Below, piece after piece: positions 1-5,575 of a stretch of DNA of 14,300 nt (the stretch's first letter is position 1; the number at the start of each line of letters is the position of its first letter). The DNA is from Saccharofermentans sp. (GTDB lineage Bacteria > Bacillota_A > Clostridia > Saccharofermentanales > Saccharofermentanaceae): assembly GCA_024692105.1 (NCBI GenBank), contig JAILMZ010000048.1:1-14300 (forward strand), in the 5' to 3' direction. The notes under the pieces were generated by a model. The model made no database searches, was not told the DNA's origin, and saw only the letters and a program-made list of their open reading frames with translations. A program made the position numbers and the translations under genes.

Positions 1-62
1 TGAATGCAATTTCATAAATGATAAAAGATATTAGTTAGGATAGGTAATAGGAGAATTAACGT

Positions 63-599
63 ATGGTACTTTCTGACAAAACGATTTTGCGAATGCTCGA
101 AGATAAAACACTGAAAATCGAGCCTTTGACAAACGAGCAGATACAGCCGGCAAGTGTTGATATCCGTTTGGGAAACACCTTCAGTATTGTTGATGACACA
201 CCGTCAAGTGTTATCACTCTCGAAAAAGAGATCAAATACAAGACAATTACAACGGATACCTATCTTATTATGCCCGGTCAGTTTGTTCTGGCTACGACTA
301 TGGAGTACTTCGAATTGCCGGATAATCTTACGGCATTTGTAGAAGGCAGGAGTTCTCTTGGCAGAATGGGTCTGTTTATACAGAACGCCGGATGGGTCGA
401 TCCCGGGTTTAAGGGTGAGATTACGCTGGAATTGTATAATGCCAACAAGTGTGCAATTGAACTGAAAGCCGGCCGAAGAGTTGGCCAACTTGTTTTTGCG
501 GAGATGGATGATTCTGCGCTTAATCCATACGACGGTAAATATCAGGGTCAGACAGGCGCGACCGGTTCAAGAGTGTATAAGGATAGAGAGAACGGTTAA
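63..599 (+). CDS. dcd: dCTP deaminase, probably bifunctional (dCTP deaminase/dUTPase type)
   Basis: 178 aa cytosolic enzyme that deaminates dCTP and so feeds dUMP/dTTP synthesis. Seen: the trimeric dUTPase-fold signature GRSSLGR (residues 95-101), the block [17 protein letters not shown] (108-124) with the expected catalytic Glu at about 123, and a C-terminal YQGQTG segment (160-165) like the nucleotide-covering tail of the family. The 'AGW-DPGFKG' version resembles the archaeal and mycobacterial enzymes that go from dCTP directly to dUMP, rather than the E. coli enzyme, which has a THRIDPGWSG-like sequence; that assignment is inference. Length is normal. The ATG at 63 is supported by TAGGAG at 48-53, 9 nt upstream. 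The gene stands alone, followed by a terminator at 638. No clear promoter is visible in the 62 bases before it; the real one may lie outside the window. Confidence 0.93.
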   Translation: MVLSDKTILRMLEDKTLKIEPLTNEQIQPASVDIRLGNTFSIVDDTPSSVITLEKEIKYKTITTDTYLIMPGQFVLATTMEYFELPDNLTAFVEGRSSLGRMGLFIQNAGWVDPGFKGEITLELYNANKCAIELKAGRRVGQLVFAEMDDSALNPYDGKYQGQTGATGSRVYKDRENG

Positions 600-637
600 G
601 CAGACCATCAAAATTTGGATAAACAATAATGTTTTCA

Positions 638-680
638 AAGGCTTGAAGTTGACTTCAAGCCTTATTCTTATAGTTTTATT
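638..680 (+). terminator. Rho-independent terminator of dcd
   Basis: An 11-bp perfect stem (638-648 with 653-663) closes a TTGA tetraloop and is followed by a T-rich tract (664-680). It lies 38 nt after the dcd stop codon and just before the promoter of the next unit, so it separates the two. Confidence 0.88.
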
Positions 681-700
681 AAAAGGCGATAATTAGATTC

Positions 701-729
701 TTGACATAGTAGCAAATATATACTAATAT
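701..729 (+). promoter_or_regulatory. Sigma-A-like promoter for the zinc-ribbon protein gene
   Basis: TTGACA at 701-706, a 17-nt spacer, then TAATAT at 724-729: a perfect -35 box and a near-consensus -10 box. The predicted transcript starts near 736 and has a leader of roughly 55 nt before the ATG at 793. This is one of the best promoter matches in the window and implies appreciable constitutive transcription of the downstream unknown gene. Confidence 0.8.
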
Positions 730-792
730 TTAGCATATAGATAGTAACAAAACAAAACTAACGGCGCGTAAGCATTTTAGCGGAGGTAAGAA

Positions 793-1668
793 ATGACAAT
801 AGTTAAGAGTAATCTTTGCCCGACATGCGGAGGTCCTCTTGATATCGATCTTGATAAGCAGATGTATGTCTGCCCGTTTTGCGGTGTTACTTTCGACTAT
901 GATTATTTCCGCGAGGATAATGTTAAGGAAGTAGCTTCCAAAGCGGTCAGCAGAAGCGAGTACGGCTCTGCAAAGGACGCGTATGATTTCATGCTTGCAA
1001 AAGATCCGCACGATTTCGAAGCGCTGCGCGGACTCTTCCTGTGCGAAACGAAATGGAAGGGTATGGACCAGATGCGCACAGGCAGCGAGGTCCACGTCAG
1101 TGCGGATGACCCCACCTTGCTGAATGCTATCGAGAAATGCCGTCCCGAGCATAAGCCGTATTTCGAGAAGGTCCGCGAGGCTCTTAATGAGCTTCAACAT
1201 TATAGGGACCTTAAGAACGAAGCAAAGACCATCTACGAAAAGAAAAATGAAGTCGAGAAGACACTGCACGAACTTCAGGAAGAACTCTATATAGCTACCC
1301 ATCTGTTCTCACAAATCTGCGATGAGGTAAAGGAGATGGATTTGAAGTCGATCGAAGTAGTCGTCTGCCTTACGATCCTGCTTCCTCTGTATCTAATCGG
1401 TTCAGCCATTTGGAATCAGGCATGGGGAGAGCTTATCATTGCTGCAGTAATAGCAGTGTTGGCAATTGTCTGCTATCACCTGATCAAGTTCATCGTCGCG
1501 AAATACCTTACTGCAAGCATGCGCCCCCACAAAAAGGAAGTCTCTGATCTGTCTGAACAATACAATGCAAAGAACACTGAGGCGGATCAGTCGAGTGCCA
1601 GATACAAGAAGCTCGTACAGGAGTTCATGGACATGGATCCAGTGCCTTCAAAAGCAGTTTCAGAGTAA
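793..1668 (+). CDS. Unknown zinc-ribbon protein with coiled coils and two membrane segments
   Basis: 291 aa, function not recognised. Seen: an N-terminal zinc ribbon with two CxxC knuckles (Cys9/12 in CPTCGG and Cys27/30 in CPFCG). A mostly helical charged region follows, with a likely coiled coil at about 123-165 (many E/K/L). Two hydrophobic segments lie at about 188-208 and 213-236, close enough to form a hairpin through the membrane, and a second charged helix spans about 245-280. The predicted topology puts both the zinc ribbon and the C-terminal helix in the cytoplasm. The start is set by CGGAGGT at 781-787, 5 nt before the ATG. It has its own strong promoter and lies upstream of two small unknown genes. 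Zinc ribbons of this kind occur in many bacterial proteins of unknown role, so the ribbon does not identify the function. Confidence 0.85.
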   Translation: MTIVKSNLCPTCGGPLDIDLDKQMYVCPFCGVTFDYDYFREDNVKEVASKAVSRSEYGSAKDAYDFMLAKDPHDFEALRGLFLCETKWKGMDQMRTGSEVHVSADDPTLLNAIEKCRPEHKPYFEKVREALNELQHYRDLKNEAKTIYEKKNEVEKTLHELQEELYIATHLFSQICDEVKEMDLKSIEVVVCLTILLPLYLIGSAIWNQAWGELIIAAVIAVLAIVCYHLIKFIVAKYLTASMRPHKKEVSDLSEQYNAKNTEADQSSARYKKLVQEFMDMDPVPSKAVSE

Positions 1669-1717
1669 CCGCAAAAGTTCGAATAATGCTGCAGAACTGC
1701 CGATGACTTTCTAACTT

Positions 1718-1734
1718 TTATTCTCGGAGAATAA
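1718..1734 (+). promoter_or_regulatory. Hairpin covering the Shine-Dalgarno of the next gene
   Basis: The 17-base sequence is an inverted repeat: TTATTCT (1718-1724), CGG loop, AGAATAA (1728-1734). The Shine-Dalgarno GGAGA (1726-1730) starts in the loop and runs into the 3' arm, and the ATG follows at 1737. In RNA, a 7-bp AU-rich stem would partly hide the ribosome binding site. The effect on translation is inference. Confidence 0.5.
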
Positions 1735-1736
1735 CC

Positions 1737-2045
1737 ATGGATTTTGCAACACTTGAGAAGAACATAGAAGAATTAAATAAGATCAAGCCGTTTTCCACCT
1801 ACGACAACCACAAACGATACTACAGGCTTTACAACACCATCCACGAGGATCTTCTCGAGATGGAAAAAGACGGCACGATCGTCGTCGAGGATGACACCAG
1901 GACTTTAAGCTATCTTCGTACACTTCAAGAAAACGACGGCCCCGAATTCTCATATGTATTCACTTTTCACAAGAAGTTTTCCTTGAAAAGATATAGGATC
2001 GGAGTATGCATAAGAGGTTTGCCGATCTGCAAGCCGGAAAGATAA
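1737..2045 (+). CDS. Small unknown soluble protein (possibly the N-terminal part of a broken gene)
   Basis: 102 aa, charged and helix-rich at the N-terminus (MDFATLEKNIEELNKIKP), with no membrane segment, signal peptide or recognisable domain. The ATG has GGAGA 6 nt upstream, inside a small hairpin. Codon choice (GAG, GAC, ATC, CTT, AGG) matches neighbouring genes, which supports real coding. The last dozen residues (VCIRGLPICKPER) look less like a natural C-terminus than the rest. The next gene at 2055 is in the same frame after a single TAA, so the two could once have been one protein of about 205 aa. It lies 68 nt after the zinc-ribbon gene with no terminator seen between them, so it is probably co-transcribed. 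Function unknown. Confidence 0.55.
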   Translation: MDFATLEKNIEELNKIKPFSTYDNHKRYYRLYNTIHEDLLEMEKDGTIVVEDDTRTLSYLRTLQENDGPEFSYVFTFHKKFSLKRYRIGVCIRGLPICKPER

Positions 2046-2054
2046 CAGACCAAT

Positions 2055-2363
2055 ATGAAAAAAGCATTAGTTACGATAGATATACTCATGATAATAGCGA
2101 CGGTCCTTCCGGCCGCATGGCTTCTTTGGCAGTGTTTCGAGACCGCGATCAATGGAACGTACCCGATGGGCTTCACTTACGGTTTCGATTACCACCAGAT
2201 GATCTACGGGGCAGAGGCGTTCTGTTACACGATGATGTTTTATTGCTATTTCCTGTGCTTTCTCGTGATCCCCTGGGTTGCTTTGTTCTTCATTACGCTT
2301 ATATTTACTGGGCTCACGATACCTTATGTGAAGCGCAAGCCCGTGGCTGCGAAAAATCGCTGA
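2055..2363 (+). CDS. Small unknown membrane protein
   Basis: 102 aa, strongly hydrophobic and rich in Phe, Tyr, Trp and Cys. A first membrane segment lies at about 5-27 (VTIDILMIIATVLPAAWLLW) and a long hydrophobic stretch at about 55-90 could hold one or two more; the tail is basic (VKRKPVAAKNR). The hydrophobic pattern and codon use support real coding, but the ATG at 2055 has only a weak Shine-Dalgarno (GGAAAG at 2037-2042, 12 nt away). It follows the previous stop by 9 nt in the same frame. An alternative start at 2006 in another frame has AGGA 7 nt upstream and would join this frame if one A were removed from the six-A run at 2058-2063, giving a protein with an extra cytoplasmic helix. 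The stop codon touches the first 74-bp repeat. Function unknown. Confidence 0.6.
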   Translation: MKKALVTIDILMIIATVLPAAWLLWQCFETAINGTYPMGFTYGFDYHQMIYGAEAFCYTMMFYCYFLCFLVIPWVALFFITLIFTGLTIPYVKRKPVAAKNR

Positions 2364-2557
2364 AAGTTCGCTCGACGGTTCGCCAAATAGCTAACTTAAC
2401 TGGAGAACTTGGGGAATATTGATTTCAAAAATGTAGAAAGTTCGCTCGTAAATTCGCTAAATAGCGAACTTTACTGGCGAACTTGAGGGAAGATGATTCC
2501 CCAAATGTAAAAAGTTCGCTCACGACTTAGCCAATGAGCGAACCTTACCAGCGAACT
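2363..2557. repeat. Three tandem 74-bp palindromic repeat units
   Basis: Units begin at 2363, 2437 and 2511, each with AAAGTTCGCTC, giving an exact 74-bp period; the third unit is cut short at about 2557. Each unit carries four related arms (GTTCGC-type twice, then GCGAAC-type twice), so it can fold as a nested hairpin or in alternative pairings. In unit 2 the arms 2437-2446 and 2463-2472 are a perfect 10-bp inverted repeat. In unit 3, 2514-2522 and 2535-2543 give a perfect 9-bp stem whose outer pairs differ from unit 2 on both sides. The block fills the gap between two convergent genes. No coding is apparent in it. Confidence 0.85.
2509..2543 (-). terminator. Rho-independent terminator of the carboxypeptidase gene, formed by repeat unit 3
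   Basis: Read on the minus strand, the 9-bp stem GTTCGCTCA/TGAGCGAAC (2543-2535 with 2522-2514, 12-nt loop) is followed directly by five T (2513-2509). It begins 27 nt beyond the stop codon of the minus-strand gene. On the plus strand the same hairpin has no T tract, so termination in that direction is less certain. Confidence 0.75.
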
Positions 2558-2569
2558 ATTAATCTCAAA

Positions 2570-3997
2570 TCAAAGCATCTTGGATCTCTGACCGGACTGC
2601 TCTCTGCGTCTCTGGATGACCTTGGCCCTGAATATCAGCAGGGCAATGATTATCACCAATATAAGGCCGGAAGCAGCGGCGAAGGTGATGAGAACATTTC
2701 GGAATGACTTGAGCCCCGTGTTCTTTTCCGGCGTGATCTCGACGACGGAGCCCTTTTGCGTGATCTCAATATTGAGACTTCCGACTATGTATGTCTTGTC
2801 TGAGTAGCATTTGCATAGCGGGATGTTGATGGTCTGCTCGCTCGCGTTCGAGTCCACCAAGACCTGCGAAAGGTCGACCTTGTCCGTGCTGCCGAGCTGA
2901 GCACGGTCCGTCGTGGTGGTCACGTAGGAAGACATCGCGCATGTCTGATTCTGGACATAAAGATTGGTGTCTGCGAGAAGGTCGTCAAGCTGAAGTCTTG
3001 CGGCATCGATAAGGGAGGAGAACTCTTCCTCGGACACGGGGACGGTCGTAAACTTGCTGTACCCGTACTCGAAAAGATCCACCAGATCCCTGTACCTTAC
3101 CTCGGAATCCTCAGCGTTGAACACAACGCCTACCAGCGTTCTTCCGTCCTTGCAGGCAGCCGCGCAGAGCGTAAAGCCTGCGGTATCCGTAAAACCAGTC
3201 TTGCCGCCTACATAGTAGTCGTAAGCAAAGCTGGAATCTTTTATGAAGCGGTTGGCGTTGTACAGTTCTCTCGAATCGCTGTACTTGTTGGTCGGATTAA
3301 CCGTATAAGAATAAGTCTTGGAGATCTCGGTGAACTCTGTGTTGGACACTGCCTCATACAGGATAAGCGACAGATCGTAAGCTGTTGTGAGGTTCTCGGG
3401 ATCTGCGTAACCGAACGCGGATGTGAAGTTGGTGTTCTTGCAACCGAGCTCGTCTGCCTTCTCGTTCATTATGTTGCAGAAAGCTTCCTCTGTTCCGCCC
3501 ATGTAGATGCCGAGCGCGAGGCAGCAGTCGTTGGCGGAGATTAGCTCTGCAGCGTATACGAGGTCCTTTACCGTGATCTCTTCGCCTTCCTGAAGACCGA
3601 ACTTAACGTAGTCTCCGGGGATCTCAGCAATGGCAGAGGCCATCTCGGGCGTGATTGTGACGATGTCCGTCATCTCGAGCCTTTCGAGGGCGAGAAGGAT
3701 AGTCATGACCTTGGTCATGGATGCAGGTTCCTTCTGGACGTCGTAGTTGGCACCTCTAAGGATCGAACCTGAGTTGGCATCGAAAAGGATATAGGCATCA
3801 GCCGATACCACGGGAGCATCTTCGACCTGCTCGGAAAGCAGATCGGTCTGCTGTTCGTTCTGGGATATCAGGTTGTCTTCGGGGTTGTCGAAATTCTCGT
3901 TTATCGCAAGAGAAGAAAGCGGCATATACACAAAGACTGTGGCTACCGTCATGACAATGGCGGTAAGAGCCTTGGATATGTGTTTGATCTTCGTCAT
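2570..3997 (-). CDS. D-alanyl-D-alanine carboxypeptidase (penicillin-binding protein, peptidase family S11, DacA/DacF type)
   Basis: 475 aa serine DD-peptidase that trims the terminal D-Ala from peptidoglycan stem peptides outside the membrane. Numbered from the chosen start: signal peptide at about 1-31 (ending LSSLA), catalytic SMTK at 93-96 (nucleophile Ser93), SAN triad 154-156, and KTG at 266-268 within GGKTGFTDTAG. These are the three penicillin-binding motifs in the right order. A long C-terminal domain is followed by a membrane segment at about 434-457 and a basic cytoplasmic tail, a full transmembrane anchor rather than the short amphipathic helix of many S11 enzymes. An upstream in-frame ATG exists at 4027, but it sits in the -10 box and lacks a ribosome site. 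ATG 3997 has AGGGAG 5 nt upstream, so 3997 is preferred. Single-gene unit, ended by the hairpin in repeat unit 3. Confidence 0.93.
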   Translation of the reverse strand: MTKIKHISKALTAIVMTVATVFVYMPLSSLAINENFDNPEDNLISQNEQQTDLLSEQVEDAPVVSADAYILFDANSGSILRGANYDVQKEPASMTKVMTILLALERLEMTDIVTITPEMASAIAEIPGDYVKFGLQEGEEITVKDLVYAAELISANDCCLALGIYMGGTEEAFCNIMNEKADELGCKNTNFTSAFGYADPENLTTAYDLSLILYEAVSNTEFTEISKTYSYTVNPTNKYSDSRELYNANRFIKDSSFAYDYYVGGKTGFTDTAGFTLCAAACKDGRTLVGVVFNAEDSEVRYRDLVDLFEYGYSKFTTVPVSEEEFSSLIDAARLQLDDLLADTNLYVQNQTCAMSSYVTTTTDRAQLGSTDKVDLSQVLVDSNASEQTINIPLCKCYSDKTYIVGSLNIEITQKGSVVEITPEKNTGLKSFRNVLITFAAASGLILVIIIALLIFRAKVIQRRREQSGQRSKML

Positions 3998-4027
3998 AAG
4001 TTCTCCCTGGTTTGAATGTTCCCGCAT

Positions 4028-4056
4028 ATTTTAATGCTTTATCTTTAAAATTCCAA
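4028..4056 (-). promoter_or_regulatory. Promoter of the carboxypeptidase gene
   Basis: On the minus strand, TTGGAA (4056-4051), a 17-nt spacer and TAAAAT (4033-4028). Predicted transcription starts near 4021, giving a leader of about 24 nt to the ATG at 3997. The -35 hexamer occupies the same bases as the -35 of the opposite promoter. Confidence 0.6.
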
Positions 4057-4080
4057 ATAATAAGAATTTTGTAATATAAT
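4051..4080 (+). promoter_or_regulatory. Promoter of the miaB-mutS-mutL-miaA operon
   Basis: A perfect TATAAT (4075-4080) lies 18 nt after a weak -35 candidate, TTCCAA (4051-4056). Predicted start near 4087, leaving a very short leader that still includes the Shine-Dalgarno GAGGT (4096-4100) before the ATG at 4106. Confidence 0.65.
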
Positions 4081-4105
4081 TGACGCGGAAGAAACGAGGT
4101 TATTA

Positions 4106-5575
4106 ATGTCGATCGTAAGAGTAACTGATGCTGATTCGGGCGAGTTCAACAGCGCCCTGAAAGAGCTTTCAATATATTTCGGAAGACTGTCTGAGAAGAA
4201 GGGGCGCGCACTCACGTACAACCTTCTTACTTACGGCTGCCAGCTTAATGAGGCTGACAGTGAGAAGCTCGCGGGCATGATGTCCGCCATGGGCCTTACC
4301 AAGGCAGAAGACTCAGGCAATGAGTTAGCCCCCGCGGATGTCGTGGTGATGAACACCTGCTCGGTAAGAGAGAATGCCGACAAGCACCTTTTCGGGAACC
4401 TGGGCGTGTTCAAGACGGCAAAGAAAGACAACCCCGACATGGTTATAGCAGTCTGCGGCTGCATGATGAAGGTCCCCGCAAACGTCGAGAAGGTAAGAAA
4501 GTCCTTCCCGTACGTGGATCTTGTTTTCGACTCTCAGCAGATTCATAAGTTCCCCGAATTCCTCAAGGAAGCGGTCACTTCCGGCAAGCAGGTCGCACGC
4601 GTAGGCGAGGTCGACTATATCGCAGATGACGATTTCTTCCCGATAGACAGACAGAGAAAGTTCCGTGCGCTCGTGCCCATTATGTACGGCTGCGACAATT
4701 TCTGCAGTTACTGCATCGTGCCGTATGCAAGAGGCCGTGAGAGGTCGAGGGATTTCGACAAGATCAAGGCGGAGCTCGAAGAACTTGCTTCCCTCGGATA
4801 CAAGGAAGTCATGCTCCTGGGCCAGAACGTCAATTCCTATGGAAAGGGCAACGCGGACGGCAAGAAGTTCGCGGATGTCTTAAGGATGGCGTCAGACTGC
4901 GGGTTTGCACACGTAAGGTTCATGTCATCGCACCCGAAGGATCTGTCCGATGAGGTTATCGAACTCATGGGAGAGCGCGACAACATAGAAAAACACCTGC
5001 ACCTCGCGATGCAGTCAGGCTCTGATTCGGTCTTAAAGAGGATGAACAGGCCTTACTCGATAAAGGATTTCTACAGAATAGCGGATCTGTTCAGGGAGAA
5101 GGTCGAAGGCGGCTCCCTTACGACTGACATCATTGTCGGTTTCCCGGGCGAGACGGACGAGGAGTTCGAAGATACCCTTAAGGCAGTCGAGTACTGCAGG
5201 TTCGATGCGGCATTTACTTTCCAGTATTCCGTAAGACCGGGTACCGCCGCAGAGAAACTTCCCGACAGAGTCCCCCAGGAAGTCGTTACGGAGAGGTTCG
5301 GCAGGCTCGTGGAACTCCAGAACAACCTCGCAGCAGAGTCCAATCAGAAGAAAGTCGGCCATACCTGCCGCGTCCTCATCGAGGGAATAAGTAAGCAGGG
5401 TGAGGGCACATATACAGGAAGGACACTGTCCAACCACTTAGTAAACTTTACGATACCCGAAGAGATAATGCCGTGCGCAGATGCGAGCCTCGAAGGCCGT
5501 CTTGCTATGATCAGGATCGACCGCGCGAGACCGTATTCTGTTGACGGCGTAATGGAGAGCTTGATAGATGAGTGA
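4106..5575 (+). CDS. miaB: tRNA-2-methylthio-N6-dimethylallyladenosine37 synthase (radical SAM methylthiotransferase)
   Basis: 489 aa iron-sulfur enzyme that adds the methylthio group to i6A37 of tRNAs reading UNN codons, using S-adenosylmethionine. Domains in order: N-terminal methylthiotransferase domain with three cluster cysteines (Cys45 in YGCQLNEAD, Cys85 in NTCSVRENA, Cys119 in CGCM); radical SAM core with CxxxCxxC at 196/200/203 (YGCDNFCSYCIVPYARG) and later landmarks LGQNVNSYG and GFPGETDEEF; C-terminal TRAM RNA-binding domain at about 416-476. NTCSVRENA and GRERSR fit MiaB rather than MtaB or RimO. There are about 30 extra residues before the first conserved block, common in Clostridia. 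The start has GAGGT 5 nt upstream. First gene of the operon; its end overlaps mutS by 8 nt. Confidence 0.96.
   Translation: MSIVRVTDADSGEFNSALKELSIYFGRLSEKKGRALTYNLLTYGCQLNEADSEKLAGMMSAMGLTKAEDSGNELAPADVVVMNTCSVRENADKHLFGNLGVFKTAKKDNPDMVIAVCGCMMKVPANVEKVRKSFPYVDLVFDSQQIHKFPEFLKEAVTSGKQVARVGEVDYIADDDFFPIDRQRKFRALVPIMYGCDNFCSYCIVPYARGRERSRDFDKIKAELEELASLGYKEVMLLGQNVNSYGKGNADGKKFADVLRMASDCGFAHVRFMSSHPKDLSDEVIELMGERDNIEKHLHLAMQSGSDSVLKRMNRPYSIKDFYRIADLFREKVEGGSLTTDIIVGFPGETDEEFEDTLKAVEYCRFDAAFTFQYSVRPGTAAEKLPDRVPQEVVTERFGRLVELQNNLAAESNQKKVGHTCRVLIEGISKQGEGTYTGRTLSNHLVNFTIPEEIMPCADASLEGRLAMIRIDRARPYSVDGVMESLIDE

Noticed and set aside
481..696. 71-codon plus-strand frame running past the dcd end
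   Set aside because: Overlaps dcd in another frame, crosses the terminator hairpin and has no ribosome site.
730..1302. 190-codon open frame on the minus strand
   Set aside because: It lies entirely opposite the zinc-ribbon gene and its leader. The plus strand has a promoter, a strong ribosome site and CxxC motifs, while the minus frame has no ribosome site or domain.
2363..2557. CRISPR array or cluster of LexA boxes in the GTTCGC/GCGAAC repeats
   Set aside because: Only three units, the repeat covers nearly the whole period with no unique spacers, and the half-sites point the wrong way (GTTCG before CGAAC) for the SOS box.
3998..4027. Ten-residue N-terminal extension of the carboxypeptidase from ATG 4027
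   Set aside because: That ATG lies beside or inside the -10 box and has no Shine-Dalgarno; ATG 3997 has AGGGAG at good spacing and gives a clean signal peptide.
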